A DNA stretch of 64,000 bases from Planctomycetota bacterium. Lineage in GTDB: Bacteria > Planctomycetota > Phycisphaerae > UBA1845 > PWPN01. A program made the position numbers and the translations under genes. The DNA lies in the NCBI GenBank assembly GCA_022711465.1, contig JAKLEZ010000006.1, positions 186,001 to 250,000 on the forward strand, read 5' to 3'. Under the pieces are notes generated by a model. It saw nothing but the letters and a program-made list of their open reading frames with translations, ran no database searches and was not told the DNA's origin. Positions 43,607-52,579 of this stretch are shown here, piece after piece (position 1 is the first letter of the stretch; every line of letters starts with the position of its first letter).

Positions 43607-46600
43607 CTACTGCTTATCCTTCGCCCTTCCATCCATGTCTTCCTTGGCGCGGCGCTTGGCCCTCAGCAACCTGGAGGTCAGATCACCCGCGTCCTTGGTT
43701 CCCGGTTTGCGCCTGGGCTCGGTGTAGCCCGGCTCGCCCGCCTTGGCGGCGGCCTTGCCGAGTGTCTGGCTCAGGTCCGCCGCAGGCTTGGCGGCGGCCT
43801 TGTCGCCGACGTCGAACCTGGTCTTGGCGCTGGCTGCCGGCGTCGGTTCCAGTTCGATGGTCCTCTGTTCGCGCTTCTCGGCCACCCGGGCGTCGAGGCC
43901 TTCACGAACCTTGCCGCTGACGTCCTTGAGCTGGGACAGCGAGGCGGTGCTGCGCTGCCCGACGCGAGCCAGGGCGGTCACGCTGGCGGTAAAGAACTGG
44001 ATGGTTGGCACCAGGTAGTTGTAACGGATCGTCCAGCCGATGACCTCGGCCAGGACCAGGGCCCCGACGTACCCGAACCGCGGAGCACTGGCGGTATAGA
44101 GCACGGCACAGGAGACCACGAATACCGCCACCTCGACGTAGATGGACATGGCCAGGTTCGAGGCCAGCCGCCGAGTGGCGACGTCGAGCAGGAACAGGGG
44201 CAACAGCAGCCAAGTCACGATCCAACGCCACACCGGCTGGCGCGAGATGGCCGGCGGCAGATGCCGGTCAAAGACCTTGTCCCGAAGCGGATCCATCAGC
44301 AACATGCGTCCGCCGGTCCGTTCGACCACGCGGTTGAGCAGGCTCAGATTCGTCCCCATCTCGCGGAACTCCGGGGAATAGGGCATGCTCACGCCGGTGC
44401 GGATCTGGTGCATCCCCTTGTCGTCGCGGTACGTCAGGTTGATGAGGTAGTTGCCGTGTTCGTCGACGTCGAACGCCGCCTCGTAGCGGCCCGGCCCGGT
44501 CTGAGTCACGGCGAGGGTTTTCGTCTCCATGCTGGGGGTGGTCAGACGGCCGGCGAATCTCAGGAAGTTGAGATAGGTTGCGTCCTTGTTCAGAGCCTCG
44601 ATGCTGATGTGTCCTTTGTTGCCGTCGATGCGGGCCATGACATCGAAGTCGGCGGACTCCTCCTGACGCATGGCCCAGCGGAGCAGTTGGGCCCAGAACT
44701 TGCCGTACTTGGCCCAGTTGCTCCACTCGGTGCCCCATTTCGGCCACCAGCCACTGGTGAAGACGGCCATCTTGCCCATCTCGTAGTTCCAGTGGGCCAG
44801 CACGGGGTCGTTGCCGTCCTGGCTCCGGCGGACAATGGGCATGATGCAGTCCGGCTTGGGCTCGGTGAGCACCAGGCCCCCCAGCCTGGGCAAGTCCCGA
44901 TCGCTGATTCCCTGGGTGATCTGGGCGAAGTCGAACACCAGCCGCGGCGAGAAGACGCGGTCGTCGATCAGCGGCTTGCGGACGACTTTGGCCTCCTTCA
45001 TGAAGATCTGGGGCAACTTGGTGGGATCCTTCACGTCGTAGAATCGGCCGCCCGTGTCCCTGGCGATCTGGCGGAGGTTCGCTTCCTGCACATGCACGCC
45101 GTAACCGATGCCCACGGTCGAGCAGGTAATCTGGTGTTTCTTCATGTAGTCGATCGTGCTGGCGGACGGAGGGGTGGGGTCGCCGTCGCTGATGATGATG
45201 ACGTGCCGTTGGGATGCGTCCTTCTTGCTCATCAAGCCGTCGACCGCCATGGTCATGGTCTGGGCGAAATCGGGCATGTCCCCGATCTGCATGCTGGTGA
45301 TTTTCTTCTTGATTAGAGGTTTGTCGAGGGCCGGCGCGAGGGGGACATCCCAGTTGTAGCCGTTCATGCGATAGGAGTAGCAGACCACGCCGAAGTAGTC
45401 GAGTGAGCTGATCGTCTCGAGGCTCTTGAGGGCCACCTGCTCGCCCCAGTAGTTGCCGCGCGGGATCTCGCAGGAGTGCATGATGATGGCCAGGCCGCCC
45501 CGGGGCATGACCTGCTTCTGTTTGATCTCGAAGCTGACCGGGCTAGTTTCCTCGAGCGGCTTGCCGATCCAGCCGCCCGCCCCGAAGCTCTCGTCGCCAC
45601 CGGTCATGATGAGACCGCCGCCGAAGTCCCGCACGTAGCTGGCCAGGGCCTTGTGCTGATCGTCGGTGAACTCGCCCGCCGAGGTGTTGGCCAGCACCAC
45701 GGCGGCGTATTCCTGGAGCTTGAGCAGGTCGAGGTCCTTGACGTCATTGGCCACTTCGACCTCGATTCGCTCGCGGCCAAGGGCCTCAACCAGCACATCA
45801 TCGGTATCCCGGCGGACCTGCCCCTCGATCGACTGCGGCAGGCTGACGATCAGCACCTTGCCCTGATCGACGACGAACGTGAATGCTGTGGCCCGGTTGT
45901 TTTCCGGAATGGTGTCGTCGCTCGCCATGAGCGGGGTCACCTGGGCCTGGAAGCGGTGCACGCCGCCCCCCTGCACCTCGATCGGAATGGTGAAGGGGTT
46001 GGGCTGCATCCCGCCGACCAGCGGCAGAACTGTGTCCTTCAACTCGATCTTGCGGTCGTTGTCGTACAGCGTCAGCTGGACCTTGGTGTTCTCGCGGCTC
46101 TTGAGGAGCAGGCGAAGCGGGATCTTGGTGTCCTTGTTGGCGTGGGGGGGAACGACGATCCGATCGAACAGAACCTCGTTTCGGAGCTGGTACTCGATGG
46201 GAATGACGTCGACCGCGACCTTGTTGGCCGCGGCGACCTCGATTTCCTCGTTCAGGCTACCGAGGTTCTCATTTCCGTCGGTCACGAGCACGACGCGCCG
46301 CGAGAAGCCTTCGGGAAACGACGCCATGGCCATCCGCAAAGCCCCGGCGATGTCCGTTCGATCTGGCTCGAGGGCGGTGCCGAAGCCGAAGATGGCGGCC
46401 CCGCCGCGGCTGTTGATCAGGTCGACGCCGGTCTGGCCGTCGAAGCCGATCACGCCGATGCGGTCGTCCGGGTGGGCCTTGGAGGACAACTCCTTGACGT
46501 AGTTCTGGGCGGCCTCGCGGCGATCGTCGGGGATGCTCTTGGAGCGGTCGAGCACGAACATCACCGCCACATGGTCGTTGCGCCTGACGTACTGGATCTC

Positions 46601-46780
46601 CGCCAAGGCGATGGCGAGGGCGATGATCACCAGCGAGCGCATGACCACCGCCAGGATTCGCCGCCAGCGGTCCAGCCCGGCCAGGGAACGCACCGAGATG
46701 ACCGCGATCACCGGGATCGCCGCCATCAGCCAGAGCCATTCCGGCCGCTCGAACGAGATGGGGAAGCTCAACGCCAACAT
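43607..46780 (-). CDS. Giant VWA membrane protein (BatA/GATase-like, 1057 aa)
   Basis: Two N-terminal helices (about 16-34 and 43-61) flank SVRSLAGLDRWRR. A VWA domain follows with a proper metal site DRSKSIPDD (about 77). A GATase1-like segment (about 305-420, with VRDFGGGLIMTGGDESFGAGGW) leads to a second VWA-like region (about 425-600). Where the second metal motif is expected it reads MHSCEIPRGNYWGE, so DxSxS is absent. The C-terminal part has two to three helices (about 850-935) and an Ala/Lys-rich cytoplasmic tail. The ATG at 46780 overlaps the upstream stop (TGATG). It is predicted to act with MoxR and DUF58 in the envelope. The family is common in Planctomycetota. Confidence 0.85.
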   Translation of the reverse strand: MLALSFPISFERPEWLWLMAAIPVIAVISVRSLAGLDRWRRILAVVMRSLVIIALAIALAEIQYVRRNDHVAVMFVLDRSKSIPDDRREAAQNYVKELSSKAHPDDRIGVIGFDGQTGVDLINSRGGAAIFGFGTALEPDRTDIAGALRMAMASFPEGFSRRVVLVTDGNENLGSLNEEIEVAAANKVAVDVIPIEYQLRNEVLFDRIVVPPHANKDTKIPLRLLLKSRENTKVQLTLYDNDRKIELKDTVLPLVGGMQPNPFTIPIEVQGGGVHRFQAQVTPLMASDDTIPENNRATAFTFVVDQGKVLIVSLPQSIEGQVRRDTDDVLVEALGRERIEVEVANDVKDLDLLKLQEYAAVVLANTSAGEFTDDQHKALASYVRDFGGGLIMTGGDESFGAGGWIGKPLEETSPVSFEIKQKQVMPRGGLAIIMHSCEIPRGNYWGEQVALKSLETISSLDYFGVVCYSYRMNGYNWDVPLAPALDKPLIKKKITSMQIGDMPDFAQTMTMAVDGLMSKKDASQRHVIIISDGDPTPPSASTIDYMKKHQITCSTVGIGYGVHVQEANLRQIARDTGGRFYDVKDPTKLPQIFMKEAKVVRKPLIDDRVFSPRLVFDFAQITQGISDRDLPRLGGLVLTEPKPDCIMPIVRRSQDGNDPVLAHWNYEMGKMAVFTSGWWPKWGTEWSNWAKYGKFWAQLLRWAMRQEESADFDVMARIDGNKGHISIEALNKDATYLNFLRFAGRLTTPSMETKTLAVTQTGPGRYEAAFDVDEHGNYLINLTYRDDKGMHQIRTGVSMPYSPEFREMGTNLSLLNRVVERTGGRMLLMDPLRDKVFDRHLPPAISRQPVWRWIVTWLLLPLFLLDVATRRLASNLAMSIYVEVAVFVVSCAVLYTASAPRFGYVGALVLAEVIGWTIRYNYLVPTIQFFTASVTALARVGQRSTASLSQLKDVSGKVREGLDARVAEKREQRTIELEPTPAASAKTRFDVGDKAAAKPAADLSQTLGKAAAKAGEPGYTEPRRKPGTKDAGDLTSRLLRAKRRAKEDMDGRAKDKQ

Positions 46781-47706
46781 CACATCTTGATCATCTGCAC
46801 TCTGTTGTTGCCTGAGTCCAGAACATAAACAAACCCGTTCCCGCCGATTCCCACCGCCCAGGGCGCACAGAGCTGCCCGGGTTCTCGCCCGGGCGAGCCC
46901 CAGCAGCCCAGACTCTTGCCGTTGCGGTCAAAGTGCTGCAGCCGTGCGTTTCCGAACTCGCACACCAGCAGCGTGCCGTCCGGACGCACCGCGACGCCGT
47001 ACGGGTATTGCAGCTGCCCGGGGGCAGTGCCCATGGCGCCAAACCGGCTTAGAAGCCGACCCTCTCGACTGAACCGGCAGATGCGGTGATGGCAGGCGTC
47101 CGCCACCCACAGATCCCATTGGGCATCGAACGCGATCGACTGCGGGCGTAGCAACTCGGCCTCGCCGGTCTTCTGGCCGCCGAAGCTGGCGACCGGCTTG
47201 AAGTCCGGCGTAAACCGGGTGATGCGATCGTTGCCGCCGTACTCCGCCACGTAGATGTTGCCGTCTCCGTCCGAGGCCACGTCGGTAGGGAAGATGAACT
47301 GCCCCATCTCCTCGCCCATGGAGCCGAATCGGGCGAGTTCCTTGCCGTCTCGGTCGAAGACCATGACCCGGTGATAGTGAGTGTCGGCCACGAAAAGCCG
47401 CCCGCTCGCATCGACGCCCAGACCGGTTGGTTTCCCTGAAAGCCACTCCGGCATCTGCCAGCAGATCTCGAAGGTGCCATCCGGCTTGAATCGTTGTATA
47501 CGAGCGTACTTGTCCACGGCAAAGACAGCGCCGTCGGGGGCAACTGTCAGGGCTCGTGGATAGACAAACTGTCCGGGACCGAGGCCGTGATCACCGAAGG
47601 TCTTCTCCGGTGGCCGCGGGGACAAGTCGCCGTCTCCGCCACAACCGTTCAGCGCGGCTGGCAGCAGGGTCGCCAGGATCATCTTGCCTCGCTTGCTCAT
47701 CGTCAT
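46780..47706 (-). CDS. NHL-repeat lipoprotein
   Basis: A 308-residue lipoprotein (ILATLLPAALNGCGGDG, lipobox Cys near residue 22) followed by a beta-propeller of about six NHL repeats. The repeating unit is seen in PTGLGVDASGRLFVADTHYHRVMVFDRDGK, PTDVASDGDGNIYVAEYGGNDRITRF and the last copy VYVLDSGNNRVQMIKM, which closes the propeller at the stop. Such propellers bind proteins or ligands and rarely have enzymatic activity. It is 18 bases after the permease gene and shares a base with the next start, so it is tightly linked to both. In an iron-type ABC context it may be a periplasmic partner, but that is inference. Confidence 0.85.
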   Translation of the reverse strand: MTMSKRGKMILATLLPAALNGCGGDGDLSPRPPEKTFGDHGLGPGQFVYPRALTVAPDGAVFAVDKYARIQRFKPDGTFEICWQMPEWLSGKPTGLGVDASGRLFVADTHYHRVMVFDRDGKELARFGSMGEEMGQFIFPTDVASDGDGNIYVAEYGGNDRITRFTPDFKPVASFGGQKTGEAELLRPQSIAFDAQWDLWVADACHHRICRFSREGRLLSRFGAMGTAPGQLQYPYGVAVRPDGTLLVCEFGNARLQHFDRNGKSLGCWGSPGREPGQLCAPWAVGIGGNGFVYVLDSGNNRVQMIKM

Positions 47707-47724
47707 CGCCCGCCGGGCCCGCTT

Positions 47725-49320
47725 TCAACTCCTGCCCCGCCCAAAGAGCCAACCGGCCACAAGTGTCACCACCACACCTGCAGACAGCACGGCCAGACTG
47801 GTGGCGATCACCATGTCATCGCGTCCATAGTGCATGTGGTTCAGGATGGTCACGGCCAGACTGGGATATCCCACCGGCCCGACCACCTGGGTCATGACGA
47901 TCTCGAACAGGGAGAGCATGCCGACGATCAGCCCTCCCGCCAGCAACGCCGGCCACGCCGCAGGCAGCAGCACATGGGCCAGGACACTCGTGCCGTCCGC
48001 TCCGTCGCTGCGAGCCTGCTCGACCGCGGCCATGTCCTGTCGGCTGGTGGCCAGCCAAGCCACCAGTACCACAATGGCCGAATACCGCCCGATCAGGCCG
48101 AGGCACCACACGACGAGTGTCTTGTCGTACAGATAGCCCCATGCACCAGGGCGATTGAACACCATGATGAGGCCGATGCCCATGGCCGCGGGCGGCATGA
48201 GCGCGGTGACCAAGACGGCCAGGGCCGGCCACTGCAAACCATGCCGTCTCGACGCCCGCCAGAGCAGGACGGTCGCGATCGCAATCAACACCGACACGGC
48301 CGCGACCAGGGCGGCGACCTGCAATGAAGCCCGCCATTGCCGGCTGAACACCGAGAACGCCTCGCCCCACACGTCCCACCTGCGCAGGGCGAGGAACATG
48401 GCCGCCACCGGCATGCCCAGAGTCAGCATCCAGACCAAGCTGGCGCCCGCGGCCGCTCGCAGCCCGGAGCCCGGGCCTCCCATCCATGCGTTGCGCCCGC
48501 CACCGAGATCGTCTTCGCCTGCTTCGGAGAGATGCCAGTCGCGCATGGCCTGCAGGCTCCGGCCCACCAGCAGGCCCAGAACGGCCATGACCATGACCGG
48601 CTGGGCGGCCATGCGAACGACCTCGCCGGGAGCCGCGGCGATATCGACCAGGGCCATCAGTTCCGTGGCGTACACCCTGGCCAGGGCGAAATGCGGAATC
48701 GCATAGTCGGTCAATGTCACGGCAAAGACAGCGCACCCGGCGGCCAGCATGTACGGACGGAGGCTGGGCAGGACCGCGAACCACCAGGCCCGTGCCGGCG
48801 TCGTGTCGAGAACCGCCAGCGCGTATGCCGATCGCCCGGCGGCGCGCCAGCCGACCGCGACGATCAAGGCCACGACCGGCCAGAGCCACCCTGCGGAGAT
48901 GACCCCGGCTTTCGCCGCTGCGCCAAGTCCCGATGCCGGAGCCGACGGCCCCGCGGGAACGAATGATCCGAGCACGCCGCCGACGCCCGGCAACAGACCC
49001 CAGGCATAGGCGTAGACTTGAGGAGGCACCAGCAGCGGCGTCAGCGTCAACCCCAGCGCCAGCGGCCACGCTTGACGTCTCGTCGAGCCGAGCACCGCTG
49101 CCGGCCAGAGGCCGAGGACCAGCGCCCCGACACTGGCCGCAGTGCTTAGGGTAACGCTCCGCGTCAGCAGGACCGAGGACGGCAGGATGATGCGCGGATC
49201 GTTGACCGGCGATCCACGATCCAGGGACGCCATGCCGATGCCGATGAACGGAAGGACCACCGCCGCGAGCAGCGCCAGGCTGCCGACGATGCACAGGACC
49301 GCGGTTGCCACTCTCGCCAT
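47725..49320 (-). CDS. Two-domain ABC transporter permease, iron/thiamine type
   Basis: A 531-residue membrane protein with about twelve helices. It holds two fused permease domains, as in FbpB, SfuB and ThiP proteins that import ferric iron, thiamine or polyamine-like ligands. The second copy has GADGTSVLAHVLLPAAWPALLAGGLIVG, the EAA-loop that docks the ATPase (Gly in the AAxxxG position). In the first copy the loop around LDTTPARAWWFAVLPSLRPYMLAAG is more divergent. The binding-protein gene lies 45 bases upstream, while the ATPase gene is not in the window, so the transporter must borrow one encoded elsewhere or be incomplete. It is followed after 18 bases by the NHL lipoprotein gene. Confidence 0.85.
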   Translation of the reverse strand: MARVATAVLCIVGSLALLAAVVLPFIGIGMASLDRGSPVNDPRIILPSSVLLTRSVTLSTAASVGALVLGLWPAAVLGSTRRQAWPLALGLTLTPLLVPPQVYAYAWGLLPGVGGVLGSFVPAGPSAPASGLGAAAKAGVISAGWLWPVVALIVAVGWRAAGRSAYALAVLDTTPARAWWFAVLPSLRPYMLAAGCAVFAVTLTDYAIPHFALARVYATELMALVDIAAAPGEVVRMAAQPVMVMAVLGLLVGRSLQAMRDWHLSEAGEDDLGGGRNAWMGGPGSGLRAAAGASLVWMLTLGMPVAAMFLALRRWDVWGEAFSVFSRQWRASLQVAALVAAVSVLIAIATVLLWRASRRHGLQWPALAVLVTALMPPAAMGIGLIMVFNRPGAWGYLYDKTLVVWCLGLIGRYSAIVVLVAWLATSRQDMAAVEQARSDGADGTSVLAHVLLPAAWPALLAGGLIVGMLSLFEIVMTQVVGPVGYPSLAVTILNHMHYGRDDMVIATSLAVLSAGVVVTLVAGWLFGRGRS

Positions 49321-49365
49321 TTTGACTATCCGCCACCGGTGACTCCCGATCCGCCGCGCCGGCGG

Positions 49366-50424
49366 TCACTGTGCCAGGTGCTCGCTCGCCAGCCGTATGG
49401 CCGGCTCCATGGCATCTGCAACCTCCGCAAAGGAGACCTTGGTTTCCGGCGGCAGCCGCATCCCGACTTCATCGCGGAGCTTCGAACGAACCGGGATGTT
49501 GCGCGAGTCGCTCCTGGCCAGGATCCGCTCGGTCTCCTCGGAGGCAAGGAAATCCACCAGCTTCTTGCCATCACCGCCATGAGGTGCCCCAGTGATCAAG
49601 CCCACCGAATTGGGAATCAGCAGCGTGCCGCCGTCGCCCAAATCGGGGTACGTCAGGTCGACCGGTTCTCTGCGTTCCTGGCGGGCATACACGTCGTCGG
49701 TATCGGTCATCCCCATGGCCAGGTTTCCGCTGCCCACCTGGCGGGCGACAGTAGCATTGCCGTCGAGCATCGGCCCGGAGAGTATCCCCTTGAGTTTCTG
49801 GAGGTAGTGGATGTAGACCGGCTCGCCCCAGAGGACATACATGGCCGCGAACTGCCCGCCGGTGGTGCCGAACTGAGGATTGGCCACGGCCAGGCGGCCG
49901 CGCCAGCGGTCATCGGCCACTTCTCTCCAGCTGGCCGGGATTTCCTCTCTCTTGACGCGGTCGGTATTGAAGATGAGCACCCGAGCCCGCGATGCGAATG
50001 CGGTCCAGCGGCCATCGGGATCTCGATATCGATCGGGAATGTCGGCCGCTGGTGGGCGATACTCGGCCAGGAGTCCCTCGCGGGCCAGCTTGATGGTATT
50101 GAAAAGCTCGCTGGACCAGAACACGTCTGCCCGGGGGCGATCCTTCTCCGCCCGGATACGGCGGACCAAACCGGTGGTCTTGCCTGCCTCGGTATCCAGC
50201 TTGAGCTGAACCTGAATGCCGGTCTTCTTCGTGAAAGCGTCGACGACCTGGAGGGCGATCGGCTCATCCACGCTGCTGTAGAGTATGATGCTGGGTGCCG
50301 CGGGTTTGGAGTCACACCCGGCAAGACACCCGATCGCCAGGATGATGGGGGGTGCGAGGACAGCAAGGCTCTGCCGCAAGTGGAGCTTGACGGCCAGGCA
50401 ATGAACTGTAGGGCGACAAGCCAT
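49366..50424 (-). CDS. ABC substrate-binding lipoprotein, ferric-iron (FbpA-like) type
   Basis: About 352 residues. A lipoprotein leader ends LAIGCLAGC. The mature part begins SIILYSSVDEPIALQVVDAFTKKTGIQV, the usual start of the class that binds ferric iron, then shows RADVFWSSELFNTIKLAREGLL, GRLAVANPQFGTTGGQF and NSVGLITGAPH. The metal-binding Tyr pair could not be placed with confidence. A frame extends upstream to 50610 but has no leader and would overlap the next gene, so the ATG at 50424 is used. It precedes the permease gene on the same strand, giving a binding protein-permease pair within a cluster of MoxR/VWA envelope genes. Confidence 0.83.
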   Translation of the reverse strand: MACRPTVHCLAVKLHLRQSLAVLAPPIILAIGCLAGCDSKPAAPSIILYSSVDEPIALQVVDAFTKKTGIQVQLKLDTEAGKTTGLVRRIRAEKDRPRADVFWSSELFNTIKLAREGLLAEYRPPAADIPDRYRDPDGRWTAFASRARVLIFNTDRVKREEIPASWREVADDRWRGRLAVANPQFGTTGGQFAAMYVLWGEPVYIHYLQKLKGILSGPMLDGNATVARQVGSGNLAMGMTDTDDVYARQERREPVDLTYPDLGDGGTLLIPNSVGLITGAPHGGDGKKLVDFLASEETERILARSDSRNIPVRSKLRDEVGMRLPPETKVSFAEVADAMEPAIRLASEHLAQ

Positions 50425-50557
50425 GGTCCCATGATCTCCCTGGCGGAGGTGGTCCCGACTCACCTCCGTTCGTTTCCCATACCAAACCGCCGGGTGGGAC
50501 CCGGCGGCTCGCTGATGCTGACGCTGTGCCCAGACCTCGCACCGACGCCCCATTTCC

Positions 50558-52405
50558 TCACTTCTTCTCGGGCGTGGGCGGTTCGTCCTTGGCCGGTGGC
50601 GCCGTTTCACGGGCTCGTGTGAAGTAGTTCTTCACGCTGGACTGGTACTGCCGCGGAATCTGCTCGCGCTCGATGGCGTCGGTCACGTCGCGCTCGGCCG
50701 AGATCATGGCCTCCTTGAACGGCGTCGAGACATCACCCTTGATCTGTTCACCGTTGATGAACTTCTGGGAGATGATGCTGCCCGGCCTGGTGATCACGGA
50801 GCTCCGCCGTTCAACCGCCCTGAAAGCGGTCTGAGCGGAGGGGGCGACGCCGCCCTGCCCCTGGCCCGGATTAGGACCCATGCCTGGCCCGTGGCCCTGT
50901 CCCTGGCCCATCGCGTTGCCGGGGTTCATGCCACTGCCATTGCAGGCGGAGCAGGGCTTGCCATTGACCATGCCCGTGCCGTTGCACGCCTGGCAAGCGT
51001 TTCCGAGGCTGTCCTTTGCGGCGCTCACATCGGCCATGGCCGCGGCGATCTGGTTCATCTCCTGCTGAAGCGACTCCATCTCGGAGAGCTGCTGAGCCGC
51101 TGCGGTCAGGCCGGACAGGTCGTCCGGCTGGCCCCCGTCGGCACCCTGTTGGCCTTGCTGGCCCTGCTGGCCCGGCTGCCCGGACTTGCAGGCCGAGGCC
51201 ATGTTCTTGGCCATTTGCTTGGCCGCGTCGCACGCTGCCCCGCGCTTGGCCAGTTGCTGCATGAGCTGGCTGATCTGCGGCTGCGACATGCCCTTTTCCG
51301 CCAACTGTTTGGCGACGGCGTCGAGTTTCTTGTCGTTCAGATTCTGCAGCGCCTGCTTGATCTCCTTGTCGCTCAGCCCGGCATTGCTGAGCTTGTCGCG
51401 CATGTTCTTGTCGTCCTTGGCGATCTGATCGATCTTGGCCGAGATCTTGGCGAGCTGGGCTTTCAGTTCCTCGGCCTGTTTCTTCTCGGCTTCCGTCTTG
51501 GGCGTGGCGGACAGTTTCGCCTGAATCTGGGCCATCGCCTCCTGGGCGGCCTTGAAATCCCCCTTGGACATGGATTCGGCGAGCTTGCCCACCGGTGACT
51601 GGCTCTTGCTCTCCGCTGCCAGATGACGCATCATCTTGGCGAACTCGTTGACCTTACCGATTTCCTCGCTGTTCTTGCGGTCCTCGAGCTTCTGGCCCAG
51701 CTTTTCCACCTGCTTGAGACCCTGTCGGCGAACGTCGAGCGGGGTCTGGAGCGCGTCCGCCTCCATCGGCTCGAGCTTGTCGATCTCGTCCTTGATCGCA
51801 GGGTTTTTCTGGCGAATCTCGTCCATCGTCTTCTTCACGATGGGTATGATCTGGGCCTGCGATCGCTTGACCATTTGTTCATTCTGTTTTTTCTGTTCTT
51901 TTTCAGTTCGCGTTCCGGCCAGATCCAAGGGTGGGAAGAGCCACAGAACCAGCAGAGCCATCAGCAGTGTGCCCAGGGTATAGGGGGTACCTCGTGGGGC
52001 CGCGATAGGCAGGTGGTGACCAACGGCCAAGCCGCGCACGGCCTGTCGGGCATCACTGACCACTGCCTGGGCAAAGGGATCCGAGGACGAGGCACAGTAC
52101 AATCCGCTCCCCACCCGCTCGCGCAGCCCCGCGGCTTCATCCAACCGTGCGGCTGCAGTCATCATGCTCTCGCGGGTCGCCAAGGTCCAGATCGCGGCCG
52201 CCAGCACGGCGGCACCGGCCAGACCGGCCGCCGTCGCCAGTAGGAAGGGCCCGCTCTGAGCGAACAGACCAAAGGACCGCTCGACCATCACGGTGACCAT
52301 GAAGAGGACGGTGGAGCCGGCCAGTGTCCAGGCCAGAGCACCCATCCACCGCATCACCCAAAGCCGGCGTCTGGCTTGCCGGACAGGACGCTGCAACTCG
52401 GTCAT
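50558..52405 (-). CDS. Coiled-coil membrane protein with DnaJ-type zinc motif
   Basis: About 615 residues. Two N-terminal helices (about 17-35, 48-75) and a third near 158-178 place the protein in the membrane. A long charged helical region rich in Lys, Glu and Gln follows (about 185-420: MVKRSQAQIIPIVKKTMDEI and many similar heptads). A Gln/Gly-rich stretch comes next, then two CxxCxGxG motifs, CQACNGTG and CSACNGSG (about 471-491), as in the DnaJ zinc domain, and a Gly/Pro/Gln-rich segment. The N-terminal part resembles DUF4175-like membrane proteins. No enzyme activity is visible. GAGG eight bases before the ATG at 52405 sets the start. It is the first gene of the minus-strand cluster. Confidence 0.7.
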   Translation of the reverse strand: MTELQRPVRQARRRLWVMRWMGALAWTLAGSTVLFMVTVMVERSFGLFAQSGPFLLATAAGLAGAAVLAAAIWTLATRESMMTAAARLDEAAGLRERVGSGLYCASSSDPFAQAVVSDARQAVRGLAVGHHLPIAAPRGTPYTLGTLLMALLVLWLFPPLDLAGTRTEKEQKKQNEQMVKRSQAQIIPIVKKTMDEIRQKNPAIKDEIDKLEPMEADALQTPLDVRRQGLKQVEKLGQKLEDRKNSEEIGKVNEFAKMMRHLAAESKSQSPVGKLAESMSKGDFKAAQEAMAQIQAKLSATPKTEAEKKQAEELKAQLAKISAKIDQIAKDDKNMRDKLSNAGLSDKEIKQALQNLNDKKLDAVAKQLAEKGMSQPQISQLMQQLAKRGAACDAAKQMAKNMASACKSGQPGQQGQQGQQGADGGQPDDLSGLTAAAQQLSEMESLQQEMNQIAAAMADVSAAKDSLGNACQACNGTGMVNGKPCSACNGSGMNPGNAMGQGQGHGPGMGPNPGQGQGGVAPSAQTAFRAVERRSSVITRPGSIISQKFINGEQIKGDVSTPFKEAMISAERDVTDAIEREQIPRQYQSSVKNYFTRARETAPPAKDEPPTPEKK

Positions 52406-52579
52406 GGTTTTGTCCTCACCCGCGATCGGCGATACCGTGCACCGCCGACGCATGATACCACGCTCCAAGCTACGCATACAGCGGGCTGGCGACCTCAAGC
52501 ACCGCCCGAATCTACCTATATTGACGTTCCCGGGAGCTTCTTACACCAAATGACCGGCCATCGGCCGGAGGGCCCGGCA

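Noticed and set aside
45476..46828. A 450-codon plus-strand frame inside the giant VWA gene
   Set aside because: Asp/His/Gly-rich shadow translation opposite a conserved multi-domain protein.
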